A stretch of DNA of 64,000 nt, from assembly GCA_964531165.1 (NCBI GenBank), contig CAZHEA010000001.1, forward strand, positions 1-64,000, written 5' to 3'. Position 1 is the stretch's first letter, and every line of letters starts with the position of its first letter. Under the pieces are notes generated by a model. It was given only the letters and a program-made list of their open reading frames with translations. It did no database searches and had not been told where the DNA came from. Made by a program: the position numbers and the translations under genes. This document shows, one piece after another, positions 1-8,535 of this stretch. The stretch comes from SZUA-229 sp964531165. GTDB lineage: Bacteria; Pseudomonadota; Gammaproteobacteria; SZUA-229.

Positions 1-98
1 CTGTTAGTGTACTACGCCAGCACAATGACCTAAAACATTACAGAGCCTATCATCTACCACTATTTTTTCACCAGACCGGCATACAGTGGTGACGGTTT

Positions 99-128
99 TT
101 GTACATTAGCTATCGATTACGCTAAAAT
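99..128 (+). promoter_or_regulatory. Candidate sigma-70 promoter before the glutaredoxin-like gene
   Basis: A TTGTAC box (99-104) and a TAAAAT box (123-128) are separated by 18 bases and lie about 33 bases before the ATG at 161. This is a match by eye only. Positions 1-98 hold nothing else I can support. Confidence 0.35.
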
Positions 129-160
129 AGCGCTCCAGTCATATATCAGGATAAAGAAAA

Positions 161-556
161 ATGCTGTTAAAATTACTCCGCGAAGGGCTTGGCCGCCTGA
201 TTATATTAATCAGTTTTTTTATCCCGATAAAATCACAATCCCGTTCAGCTGAAGATCAACAGTGTGTCGATACCGCCACCGACTCACTATCCTTATATCA
301 ATTCTATGCCTGCCCGTTCTGCCTCAAAACCCGCCGTGCATTTAAGCGACTTGGTCTCAATATCGAAACTCGCAATGCTCAGACTGGCCCGGATCGTACC
401 GATTTATTGACTGAAGGCGGAGAGATTAAAGTACCCTGCCTGCGCATTGATAATGGTAAAAAGACTATCTGGATGTATGAGTCGACTGAAATCATCGAGT
501 ATCTTGAGCAACGTTTTGGTGATGCCAGCACGCCCTGCAGCGAGATGAGTCAGTAG
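161..556 (+). CDS. Glutaredoxin-like / GST N-terminal domain protein
   Basis: This 131-residue protein starts with a basic, hydrophobic segment (about residues 1-25) that may anchor it to the inner membrane. A thioredoxin-fold domain follows, with a CPFC redox motif near residue 51, an IKVPCLRI cis-proline segment and a C-terminal YESTEIIEYLEQRF helix. This layout matches the family of single-domain glutaredoxin/GST-N proteins seen in Pseudomonas-type gammaproteobacteria, where CPFC is expected to react with glutathione-mixed disulfides. The substrate is unknown. Its stop codon lies inside the upstream extension of the glutathione S-transferase frame, so the two genes overlap or abut. An AAGAAAA sequence before the ATG is only a weak ribosome binding site. 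Confidence 0.8.
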   Translation: MLLKLLREGLGRLIILISFFIPIKSQSRSAEDQQCVDTATDSLSLYQFYACPFCLKTRRAFKRLGLNIETRNAQTGPDRTDLLTEGGEIKVPCLRIDNGKKTIWMYESTEIIEYLEQRFGDASTPCSEMSQ

Positions 557-618
557 CTGTAACCGCACTCCCGGTCCTATACAGCTTTCGGCGTTGCCCC
601 TATGCCATACGGGCGCGC

Positions 619-1197
619 ATGGCCATACGCCATAGCCAGGTTCAGGTTGAACTTCGAGAAGTTGCACTCAATGACAAACCACCAGAGCTGATACAAATAT
701 CCGCAAAAGCCACCGTACCCGTACTGCAACAAACAGACGGTGCGATCATCGATCAGAGTCTCGACATTATGCTCTGGGCATTACATCAGAACGACCCGCA
801 TAACTGGCTTCAAACTGACCTTAAATCAGCTTACAACTCTCTGATTGGCGAAAATGACCAGCACTTTAAGCCGCTCCTTGACTATTACAAGTATGCTGAT
901 CGCTTCCCTGAGCGCAGCCAACGCTATTACCGCCAACAGACGGAACCGTTCCTACAGACACTCGAGCAACGCCTTCTAAACCGGCCGTTTTTACTCGGCC
1001 AATCTCCCGGTCTGGCTGATATCGCCCTGTTTCCGTTTATCCGCCAGTTCGCCTATGTCGATATCAGCTGGTTCAATTCAACCTCATACTACGCTCTGCA
1101 AACCTGGCTGAAATACTGGCTCACATCGGAGCTTTTTCTATCATCCATGCTCAAGTACCCCGACTGGGAGCACCACCAGCCCCTCACTATATTTTGA
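619..1197 (+). CDS. Glutathione S-transferase (5' end unresolved)
   Basis: The protein shows a GST N-terminal thioredoxin fold followed by an all-helical C-terminal domain (LGQSPGLADIALFPFIRQF). The first ATG is at 619, but the conserved GST start continues upstream in the same frame: codons 562-618 read TALPVLYSFRRCPYAIRAR, the usual beta1/active-site region with its RRCPY motif. No ATG, GTG or TTG occurs in that frame between the stop at 520-522 and position 619; the only near-start is CTG at 535. The true protein is therefore probably about 20-30 residues longer. It may use a rare start, or a one-base sequencing error may hide an ATG at 545. The gene follows the glutaredoxin-like gene and probably acts in glutathione-dependent detoxification. 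The substrate is unknown. Confidence 0.82.
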   Translation: MAIRHSQVQVELREVALNDKPPELIQISAKATVPVLQQTDGAIIDQSLDIMLWALHQNDPHNWLQTDLKSAYNSLIGENDQHFKPLLDYYKYADRFPERSQRYYRQQTEPFLQTLEQRLLNRPFLLGQSPGLADIALFPFIRQFAYVDISWFNSTSYYALQTWLKYWLTSELFLSSMLKYPDWEHHQPLTIF

Positions 1198-1219
1198 AAC
1201 TCACATCGAAAAAGAATGC

Positions 1220-1249
1220 TTGAAAAATCACACCAAACCGCTTTACTAT
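1220..1249 (+). promoter_or_regulatory. Candidate sigma-70 promoter of fadD
   Basis: TTGAAA (1220-1225) and TACTAT (1244-1249) are separated by 18 bases, about 57 bases before the fadD ATG. The match is by eye. No fatty-acid repressor operator was recognised. Confidence 0.35.
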
Positions 1250-1305
1250 CCTAATATGTTAGTAAGTGAATAGTGTGATAATAAAAATTAAAAAAGGAGA
1301 GTCGT

Positions 1306-2979
1306 ATGACTCATGCGTGGTACGCCAGCTACCCCGAAGGCATTTCACATGAAGCTGATTTAAGCGCCTATGATTCGTTAATTGATATATTCGAACAGGC
1401 CTGCCTTGAATACGCCAACAACCCCTGCTTTTGTAATTACGGCAAAGCTCTCAGTTTTCAGGAAATAAATTTATACAGCCAGAAACTGGCTGCATTTTTC
1501 CAGCAGCAACTGGCCATGAGCAAGGGCGATAAAATCGCCATTATGATGCCCAACCTGTTACAAAATCCGATTTCTATTTTTGCCGCACTGCGTGCCGGTT
1601 TAACGGTTGTTAACACCAATCCGCTCTACACTGGCAAAGAATTACAACATCAATTATGCGACTCCGGTGCAACGACAATTATTGTACTGGAAAACTTTGC
1701 CTCTACTCTCGAAAAAGTTATTCACGACACGCCAATTAAAAATGTCATTATAACCCGTATGGGTGACATGCTTAGCTTTCCAAAATCAGCCGTTATTAAC
1801 TTAGTCGTTAAGCATCTCAAAAAAATGGTGCCCTCTTTTAATCTACCCGGTAGTTATAATTTTAAACAGTGCTTAATCGATGGTGATGCGCAAAAATACC
1901 AGCGTCCCACGCTTAACCAACAGGACATTGCATTTTTGCAATATACCGGAGGCACTACAGGGGTAGCGAAAGGAGCCATTCTTACCCACGGAAACATGGT
2001 CGCCAATGTGCAACAGGTAAGTGAATGGATTGAGCCTTTTGTCGAAAAAGGCAAAGAGTGCGTGATTACCGCATTGCCGCTTTATCATATTTTTTCATTA
2101 ACCGCGAACTGTATGTTCTTTATGAAAATCGGCGGTTTAAATCATTTAATTACTAACCCCCGTGATATGAAAAACTTTGTTAAAGAATTAAAGGGCTCTA
2201 ATTTTACCGCCTTCACCGGGGTTAATACTTTATTTTGTGGTTTACTCAATACACCCGGTTTTTCTGATGTCGATTTTTCGAATTTCAAAATAACACTGGG
2301 CGGCGGCATGGCGGTACAAAAGTCGGTAGCGGAACAATGGCAGAAAATCACCGGCCAGACATTACTTGAAGCCTACGGTTTGACCGAAACATCACCGGCT
2401 GTTTGCATTAACCCCATGAATTTAAAATCCTACAATGCAAAAATTGGTTTACCGATGCCATCAACCGAGGTTTGCATCAAGGATGAAGACAATAATATTC
2501 TGGCCATCGGTGAACACGGTGAAATTTGCATTAAAGGCCCGCAGGTTACTCAGGGTTATTATCAACGCCCTGAAGATACCGCACAGGTATTTGACAATGA
2601 CGGTTTTTTTCACAGTGGCGATATCGGCTTTATGGATGAGCAGGGATTCTTTCAAATTGTCGACCGTAAAAAAGATATGATTATTGTCTCCGGCTTTAAT
2701 GTTTATCCTAATGAAGTTGAAGAGGCCATAGCCAGTCACCCCGACATACTCGAAGTTGGCGTTATCGGCATCCCTGATGACAAGTGTGGCGAAGCGGTGA
2801 TGGCGGTTATTGTCAGTAAAAACCCTCAACTTACATTAGAGGATATACGCAGCCACTGCGAGGACAGCTTAACCCGTTATAAATTACCGAAGCGAGTCGA
2901 ATGGGTTGATGAAGTGCCAAAAACCAATGTTGGTAAAATTTTGCGCCGGGAACTACGCGATATGTTTGTAAAATCATAA
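1306..2979 (+). CDS. fadD: Long-chain fatty acid--CoA ligase
   Basis: The 557-residue protein is about the size of E. coli FadD (561). It activates long-chain fatty acids with ATP to acyl-AMP and then acyl-CoA, typically at the inner membrane, for beta-oxidation or phospholipid synthesis. The adenylate-forming signature YTGGTTGVAKGA lies near residue 213. YGLTETSP follows, then the fatty-acyl signature region (DGFFHSGDIGFMDEQGF, then DRKKDMIIVSGFNVYPNE), and the C-terminal catalytic lysine region TNVGKILRREL. The start is supported by a GGAGA ribosome binding site six bases upstream. The gene stands alone. No beta-oxidation genes are adjacent, so a role in recycling or membrane lipid supply is possible. 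Confidence 0.93.
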   Translation: MTHAWYASYPEGISHEADLSAYDSLIDIFEQACLEYANNPCFCNYGKALSFQEINLYSQKLAAFFQQQLAMSKGDKIAIMMPNLLQNPISIFAALRAGLTVVNTNPLYTGKELQHQLCDSGATTIIVLENFASTLEKVIHDTPIKNVIITRMGDMLSFPKSAVINLVVKHLKKMVPSFNLPGSYNFKQCLIDGDAQKYQRPTLNQQDIAFLQYTGGTTGVAKGAILTHGNMVANVQQVSEWIEPFVEKGKECVITALPLYHIFSLTANCMFFMKIGGLNHLITNPRDMKNFVKELKGSNFTAFTGVNTLFCGLLNTPGFSDVDFSNFKITLGGGMAVQKSVAEQWQKITGQTLLEAYGLTETSPAVCINPMNLKSYNAKIGLPMPSTEVCIKDEDNNILAIGEHGEICIKGPQVTQGYYQRPEDTAQVFDNDGFFHSGDIGFMDEQGFFQIVDRKKDMIIVSGFNVYPNEVEEAIASHPDILEVGVIGIPDDKCGEAVMAVIVSKNPQLTLEDIRSHCEDSLTRYKLPKRVEWVDEVPKTNVGKILRRELRDMFVKS

Positions 2980-3134
2980 ATACATATCCTTATCTTTCAT
3001 CTTATTACACCCTCTCAACTGTACTATTTTGAGGGGGGGGTAATAATACACTTTGCCTAACTCCATTATTCCACTCGCGACCTGTCACAGTTTCGCGTAA
3101 AATACGCCTTCTCTTTTTAAAAACATAATACATC

Positions 3135-4016
3135 ATGAGTTTACACAGCAGCCATATCAGTAACCTGAAATTACGCCATAAGGGCAAAGTTCGTGATATC
3201 TATGATATTGACGACGACCACATGCTAATTATTACCAGTGATCGCATTTCTGCATTTGATGTAATCATGCCCTCGGCGATTCCCGAAAAGGGCACAGTAC
3301 TAAATGATGTGACCCGCTTCTGGCTCAGTAAACTTGAACACATTATTCCCAATCACCTGGCTGATATCCCTCTCGAGGACATCATTACCGATGAACAGGA
3401 GCGTGCAACCGTAGCCAATCATGCAATGGTTGTAAAAAAACTCAAAGCTCTGCCGGTAGAGGCAATTGTTCGCGGATATATTATTGGCTCTGGCTGGAAG
3501 GATTATCAGAAAACCGGAGCAATTTGCGGCATTAATTTACCCGGTGGTTTACAACTTGCCGACAAATTACCTGAACCGATTTACACCCCGTCGAGCAAAG
3601 CCGATGTTGGCGACCACGATGAAAATATTAATTATGCCGCCACTGAAAAACTACTTGGTGCCGATCTGGCGAAACAGGTGAAAGACGTCAGCCTGGAACT
3701 CTATAAAGCAGCAGCAGAATACGCCCTGAAGCGCGGCATTATTATTGCCGATACTAAATTTGAATTCGGTGTTGATAAAAATAACCAGCTGGTATTAATT
3801 GATGAAGTATTAACCCCGGATTCCTCCCGCTTCTGGCCTGCAGATCAATACCAGCCCGGCAGTAGCCCGATGAGTTTTGATAAACAGTTTGTGCGTGACT
3901 ATTTAGAAACACTGGACTGGGATAAAACCCCACCGGGCCCGGAATTACCACAGGAAATTATTGATAAAACCGCCGAAAAATATAAAGAAGCCCTGCAAAG
4001 ACTCACCGAATCATAA
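3135..4016 (+). CDS. purC: Phosphoribosylaminoimidazole-succinocarboxamide synthase
   Basis: PurC joins CAIR and aspartate with ATP to give SAICAR in purine synthesis. The motifs seen are GKVRDIYD (nucleotide loop), SDRISAFDV, EAIVRGYIIGSGW and the C-terminal EVLTPDSSRFW. At 293 residues it belongs to the longer, yeast ADE1-like form rather than the roughly 237-residue E. coli form. This long form is common in autotrophic and marine gammaproteobacteria. It lies between fadD and bioD on the same strand, with intergenic spaces that suggest its own promoter. Confidence 0.94.
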   Translation: MSLHSSHISNLKLRHKGKVRDIYDIDDDHMLIITSDRISAFDVIMPSAIPEKGTVLNDVTRFWLSKLEHIIPNHLADIPLEDIITDEQERATVANHAMVVKKLKALPVEAIVRGYIIGSGWKDYQKTGAICGINLPGGLQLADKLPEPIYTPSSKADVGDHDENINYAATEKLLGADLAKQVKDVSLELYKAAAEYALKRGIIIADTKFEFGVDKNNQLVLIDEVLTPDSSRFWPADQYQPGSSPMSFDKQFVRDYLETLDWDKTPPGPELPQEIIDKTAEKYKEALQRLTES

Positions 4017-4052
4017 ACTGAACTTGTATTTCTTGCAGGCGCTACAACTAAA

Positions 4053-4697
4053 ATGAATGGCATTTTCATCACCGGCACCGACACCCATGTTGGAAAAACT
4101 TACGTGGCCTGTAAAATTGCCGCAGAGCTAGTCTCACGCCATATTAATGTGATACCACGCAAACCGGTTGAATCCGGCTGCCAGCTAATTCATGGCCAAC
4201 TCATTGCTGATGACGCGGTAAAACTACATCAGGCATCACAGTCATCAGAGCCACTGGAAAACATTTGTCGCTACCGTTTTAATGAAGCAATATCTCCTGC
4301 CAGAGCCGCTCGGCTTAATAACAAAGAAGTTTCATTAACACAGCTACACCAGGCATGTACATCAAACATAAATCAGGATGATTTTTTACTGGTGGAAGGT
4401 GCCGGCGGATTTTTTTCACCGATTTGTGAAAATGCGTTAAATGCAGATCTGGCAAAAGCTCTGCAGTTACCGGTTGTGCTTATCGCCGAAAACAGACTCG
4501 GCACGATTAATCAGGTGCTACTCAGTTTGCATGCCATACAGCATTACAACTTAAATATTAAAGCTATCGTGTTAAATCAGATAAGCATACAGAATAGCAC
4601 TGACAATTTTGATGAACTCTGTCAACTCACAACCGTTCCGGTTTTTATGTTTGATAAAGACAGCGTCGCCATCGACATTACAAATACAATCGTCTAA
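4053..4697 (+). CDS. bioD: Dethiobiotin synthetase
   Basis: BioD closes the ureido ring of 7,8-diaminopelargonate with CO2 and ATP in biotin synthesis. The 214-residue protein opens with the P-loop GTDTHVGKTY and has RKPVESGC and the EGAGGFFSPI segment typical of the family. It lies 36 bases after purC and may be read through from it. No other biotin genes are in the window. No clear Shine-Dalgarno sequence precedes the ATG. A near-perfect palindrome follows the stop and should end transcription. Confidence 0.92.
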   Translation: MNGIFITGTDTHVGKTYVACKIAAELVSRHINVIPRKPVESGCQLIHGQLIADDAVKLHQASQSSEPLENICRYRFNEAISPARAARLNNKEVSLTQLHQACTSNINQDDFLLVEGAGGFFSPICENALNADLAKALQLPVVLIAENRLGTINQVLLSLHAIQHYNLNIKAIVLNQISIQNSTDNFDELCQLTTVPVFMFDKDSVAIDITNTIV

Positions 4698-4699
4698 AT

Positions 4700-4732
4700 A
4701 ATAAAGTCACATCAATTTGATGTAACTTTATT
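4700..4732. terminator. Terminator-like 16-bp palindrome after bioD
   Basis: The arms 4700-4715 and 4717-4732 are complementary with one mismatch and end in T-rich sequence. It can serve bioD and, read the other way, the convergent FKBP gene. The rest of the space up to 4920 shows nothing further. Confidence 0.55.
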
Positions 4733-4920
4733 AAAATATATTATTTCACTGCCGCCCCGTTAACTTTTTAAAGACTCTATCATAAGCTTGATGTAATAGA
4801 CGGTGAACATGTAATTAATAAAAACTGTGACATGAAATACCAAACATCGACCTGATCATTTCCGAATGCTTATGTCGGAGATGACGAGAACCGGAAGTTA
4901 ACCAGGCAATAGTGAAAAAT

Positions 4921-5256
4921 TTAACGAATTTCCAGTAACTCAACATCAAACACCAGTGTGGCATTCGGCGGAATAACTCCACCCGCACCATTCGCACCAT
5001 AGCCCATTTCCGGCGGAATAGTTAACTTGCGCTTACCGCCAATTTTCATTCCCTTTACACCTTCATCCCAGCCTTTAATAACCTGACCCACGCCCAGCGT
5101 AAAACTAAATGGATCATTGCGATCAACACTCGAGTCAAATTTTGTGCCGTCGGTTAACCAACCGGTGTAATGCACAACCACAACTTCAGCGCCTTCACCT
5201 GCACCCGCTTCTGCACCATCACCTACTGTTAATTCTTCAATCTGTAATTCAGACAT
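4921..5256 (-). CDS. FKBP-type peptidyl-prolyl cis-trans isomerase
   Basis: The 111-residue protein is a single FKBP domain covering almost its whole length: VVVHYTGWLTDGTKFDSS near the start, then GQVIKGWDEGVKGMK and IPPEMGYGANGAGGVIPPNATL. These segments form the proline-isomerase pocket. No signal peptide is visible, so it is probably cytoplasmic. It lies 33 bases after the alanine symporter on the same strand and may be cotranscribed with it. A TCTCC sequence just upstream on the plus strand is a good GGAGA ribosome binding site for this strand. Confidence 0.9.
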   Translation of the reverse strand: MSELQIEELTVGDGAEAGAGEGAEVVVVHYTGWLTDGTKFDSSVDRNDPFSFTLGVGQVIKGWDEGVKGMKIGGKRKLTIPPEMGYGANGAGGVIPPNATLVFDVELLEIR

Positions 5257-5289
5257 AATGTCTCCTGGTTTTTTAATATAAAAAAATTA

Positions 5290-6636
5290 CTATTTATGTT
5301 TTTCAAAATATTCGTTTTTCATTTTTTTCACTAATGCACTTAGCAACACCAAAGCAATTAAATTCGGAACAGCCATTAACACATTGGTAATGTCTGCAAT
5401 ATTCCATACCAGCTGTAATGGCACAACGGCGCCCACAATAATTAGCAATGTATAAATTAAGCGATAAGGTAATACCGCCTTTTCGCCAAACATAAATTTT
5501 ACACTACGATCACCATAATAAGACCAGGCAATGATAGTTGAAAATGCAAACAGCGCTAATCCGCCACCGACAATCATAGCTCCGGCACTGCCTATCGACT
5601 GACTGAAAGCATAAGCCGTTAGCGATGCACCGGCCACGCCCTCCGGTGCTGTTATATAGGCACCGGTAACCACAATTGCAAGGCCTGTCATGCTACAAAT
5701 TATCAGCGTATCGACAAACGGCTCCATCATCGCTACTAAACCTTCACGCACCGGCTCATTAGTGGTTGCTGCCGCATGTGCCATCGGTGATGACCCCAGG
5801 CCCGCTTCATTTGAAAACAAACCCCGTGCGACACCCCAGCGAATTGCTTCACCGACTGCTGCGCCGCCAACAGCCCATGGATTCAATGCATGATTAAAAA
5901 TGGTAGCAATGGCATCGGGAATTTGCTGGTATTCATTAATCAACACAGTCATCGCCACCACAATATAAACAACCGCCATAAACGGTACGATGGTTCCTGC
6001 AACTTTTGCAATGCGTTTAACGCCACCTAAAATAACCGCGCCTACCATTGCCGCCATAATTAGCCCTACCAGCCAACTATAATTTTTTATCTCCGGCGCA
6101 ATAAACACCAGACCATCAACAACCGAATTGACCTGCACCAAATTTCCAATACCAAAAGACGCTACTGCTGCAAAAAATGCAAACAGCATAGCAGTGCGTC
6201 GCATATTTAAACCGTTTAATAGCGTATACATCGGGCCGCCGGATACTCCGTGCTGATCAATCTCCCGAAACTTGAGCGCCAGTGTACTTTCTGTAAATTT
6301 TGTTGCCATGCCTAAAAAAGCCGTCACCCACATCCAGAATAATGCGCCGGGGCCGCCCAGTGAAATCGCAGTTGCAACACCGGCAATATTGCCGGTGCCG
6401 ATAGTAGCAGACAGGGCCGTTGATAACGCCTGGAAGTGACTAACGTCACCTCTATCATCTTTACAGGCATACTTGCCCTGAATGATATGAATAGAATGCT
6501 TAAACCCTCTGATCTGCACAAAACCCAGACGCAGCGTCAGGTATACACCCACTGCTAGTAAACCACCCAACGTTAGCGCACTGCCCCATAAAATGCCCGC
6601 CAGTTGGCCGGTTATCTCAGTAAGCGTTTCAAGCAT
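5290..6636 (-). CDS. Alanine/glycine:cation (Na+) symporter, AGCS family
   Basis: A 448-residue inner-membrane carrier with about ten hydrophobic helices. The family signature region SALSATIGTGNIAGVATAI is clear, as are GGPMYTLLNG and GLFSNEAGLGSSPMAHAAA. Members import alanine or glycine with Na+. I chose the ATG at 6636 rather than the longer frame from 6660, because AGGAAA sits six bases upstream of 6636 and the eight extra residues are not membrane-like. The Na+ coupling fits the several sodium carriers elsewhere in the window. Confidence 0.9.
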   Translation of the reverse strand: MLETLTEITGQLAGILWGSALTLGGLLAVGVYLTLRLGFVQIRGFKHSIHIIQGKYACKDDRGDVSHFQALSTALSATIGTGNIAGVATAISLGGPGALFWMWVTAFLGMATKFTESTLALKFREIDQHGVSGGPMYTLLNGLNMRRTAMLFAFFAAVASFGIGNLVQVNSVVDGLVFIAPEIKNYSWLVGLIMAAMVGAVILGGVKRIAKVAGTIVPFMAVVYIVVAMTVLINEYQQIPDAIATIFNHALNPWAVGGAAVGEAIRWGVARGLFSNEAGLGSSPMAHAAATTNEPVREGLVAMMEPFVDTLIICSMTGLAIVVTGAYITAPEGVAGASLTAYAFSQSIGSAGAMIVGGGLALFAFSTIIAWSYYGDRSVKFMFGEKAVLPYRLIYTLLIIVGAVVPLQLVWNIADITNVLMAVPNLIALVLLSALVKKMKNEYFEKHK

Positions 6637-6763
6637 GCTATTTCCTGTTTCATAAGTCACAATCTACGAGTTGATTTTTTGTTGCTGAACAGTAAACCGT
6701 CTCACATTAAATTACAAATAACGTTAAAATATGCGGCTCTTTAATTATGCAAATATATGAATT

Positions 6764-7279
6764 ATGGAAAAAATATTCGAAAGCTTTCTGTGGAAAAGCA
6801 GATTGGTCGTTTTAGCCGCCGTTATTATCAGCCTGGTATCCAGTCTCGCCATGTTTTATATGGCCAGTATTGACTCGGTTTATATGATTACGCACCTGAT
6901 TGAATACCCTTCGCTTGATACAGCTGAGCGACTCAAATTACGTAGCGACACCATTACCCACGTTGTCGAACTCATCGACGGATATTTACTGGCGATTGTT
7001 TTACTGATTTTTGCTCTCGGTCTATATGAATTATTTATCAGCAAAATAGACCAGGCAGAAAACTCGGAAAATGCCTCGCAGGTTCTCGTCATTAATAGCC
7101 TGGATGACCTGAAAGCACGCCTATCAAAAGTCATAGTCATGATTTTAATTGTTAAATACTTCGAACATGCTCTAGAGATGCGCTTTGAAACACCACTGGA
7201 TTTACTGGCTTTCTCCGGCGGTATCGCACTGATTGGGCTGGCACTGTATTTAACTCACGCCTCAGACGGGCATAAATAA
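6764..7279 (+). CDS. YqhA family (UPF0114) membrane protein
   Basis: A 171-residue protein with hydrophobic helices at about residues 14-35, 75-95, 120-140 and 147-165. Between them are the family segments ESFLWKSRL, VVELIDGYLLAIVLLIFALGLYELF and SLDDLKARLSKVIVMILIVKYFE. The function of this inner-membrane family is not established. The gene is a single unit divergent from the alanine symporter and convergent with rpsT. It ends at a strong bidirectional terminator. Confidence 0.85.
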   Translation: MEKIFESFLWKSRLVVLAAVIISLVSSLAMFYMASIDSVYMITHLIEYPSLDTAERLKLRSDTITHVVELIDGYLLAIVLLIFALGLYELFISKIDQAENSENASQVLVINSLDDLKARLSKVIVMILIVKYFEHALEMRFETPLDLLAFSGGIALIGLALYLTHASDGHK

Positions 7280-7305
7280 TATTTTTCAGCTAGTTCTGCA
7301 AAATC

Positions 7306-7334
7306 AAAAAAGCCGGCACTAGGCCGGCTTTTTT
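7306..7334. terminator. Bidirectional Rho-independent terminator (yqhA-type gene / rpsT)
   Basis: AGCCGGC (7311-7317) pairs with GCCGGCT (7323-7329), flanked by A6 on one side and T6 on the other, so it works for both convergent genes. Confidence 0.85.
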
Positions 7335-7353
7335 ATGCACTCAGTCTAAAGAC

Positions 7354-7617
7354 TTAAGCCATTGCTCGGATACGTGTATTTAAACGGCTCTTATGACGAG
7401 CTGCTTTATTTGCATGTACCAGACCTTTGTTACACATCTTGTCGATAACCGGTATCGCTTCTTTATATGCAGTTTGCGCAGCGGCTTTGTCACCGGCTTC
7501 GATTGCATATACAACTTTCTTAATAAAAGTACGGTACATAGAACCCATGCCAACATTGCGGGCACGGCGTTTAATGGCCTGACGGGCACGTTTTTTTGCT
7601 TGTGGTGAATTAGCCAA
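7354..7617 (-). CDS. rpsT: 30S ribosomal protein S20
   Basis: The 87-residue, very basic protein starts MANSPQAKKRARQ and ends with KSRLNTRIRAMA, which is diagnostic of S20. It binds 16S rRNA and helps early 30S assembly. It lies near murJ and ribF, as in E. coli where rpsT precedes ribF, although here it is on the opposite strand and separated from them by a PilZ gene. AGGAAAG stands upstream of the ATG. Confidence 0.97.
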   Translation of the reverse strand: MANSPQAKKRARQAIKRRARNVGMGSMYRTFIKKVVYAIEAGDKAAAQTAYKEAIPVIDKMCNKGLVHANKAARHKSRLNTRIRAMA

Positions 7618-7826
7618 AGTATTCTTTCCTATAAATCATAATATTGTCTGGGATATCCATAAAATATTTCACGGAACGCTTCCAGAGAATATCCTAATGG
7701 GGCGCAGATTTTTCCAGTTTAGCGAGCTTTTGTCAAGCACGATCGTACTTAATCTCAACATTAACGATTAAAGTATATAAAATATGTTAAAAATCAGTGT
7801 AATATGATGCAGTTACTGCTAAAAAT

Positions 7827-8492
7827 ATGAATATGGAAGATAAAAAAGACTTTAAGGTCAATCTGGGCGATCCAATACAGCTGCAATTTATTCCGGAAGA
7901 TGGCCGTGACAGGCTGACAGCCAGAGTAATTGGTCACAGCCCCAACAAGAGCATTATTATCAGTGCTCCCAGCGTAAATGGTAAATTTCCCTTATTAAAA
8001 GAAAACCAGCCCTTTATCGTGCGCATGTTGCAGGGTAATGATGTATATGGCTTTGAATCTTCTTCACTAAAATACTACAGCACACCCTACCCGCATGTTC
8101 ACTTAAAGTGCCCGAAAGACCTTGAGTGCATCACTGTACGGGGTTCCCGACGCGTTGGTACAGAAGTCATTGTGTCGGTTACAACCACCGACAGCCCGAA
8201 TAAATCCCTGTCAATTTCTATGGTTAACACCAGCGCAACCGGTGCGCTATTACAAACCAGTAGCCTGCTTGGCGGACTCGATGATGAAGTCAATATTTCA
8301 ATTGAGCTGGAAATTGCCGATATAAAGAAATATTTGCGCATAAAGGCAATTATCCGCAATATCTCAATGGCAGATAACGATGAAAAGCTTAATAAATATG
8401 GCGTGCAGTTTTTACAGTTAAATGACGACCAGAAACTTATCATTAACGCCTATGTTTATGAACAGATTGTACTTCACATGAAAGATAGCTAA
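7827..8492 (+). CDS. PilZ-domain protein, YcgR-like (c-di-GMP receptor)
   Basis: A 221-residue cytoplasmic protein with an N-terminal YcgR-like beta domain (about residues 10-95) and a C-terminal PilZ domain (about 100-215). The two c-di-GMP binding motifs are complete: RxxxR as RGSRR (105-109) and D/NxSxxG as NTSATG (134-139). Proteins of this layout act as flagellar brakes or adjust surface behaviour when c-di-GMP rises. No flagellar genes are nearby, but a type IV pilus minor-pilin cluster lies 8 kb away. The output partner is unknown. The gene is monocistronic. Confidence 0.85.
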   Translation: MNMEDKKDFKVNLGDPIQLQFIPEDGRDRLTARVIGHSPNKSIIISAPSVNGKFPLLKENQPFIVRMLQGNDVYGFESSSLKYYSTPYPHVHLKCPKDLECITVRGSRRVGTEVIVSVTTTDSPNKSLSISMVNTSATGALLQTSSLLGGLDDEVNISIELEIADIKKYLRIKAIIRNISMADNDEKLNKYGVQFLQLNDDQKLIINAYVYEQIVLHMKDS

Positions 8493-8535
8493 CCTGATAA
8501 ACTATTCTGTTTAAATAACCAACCGATCGAACACT

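Noticed and set aside
1..33. Tail of a gene ending at TAA 31-33
   Set aside because: Ten codons are too few to support a coding call.
3005..3036. Terminator after fadD (CCCTCTCAA / TTGAGGGGG)
   Set aside because: The stem needs a bulge and there is no T-run after it, so it cannot be called with confidence.
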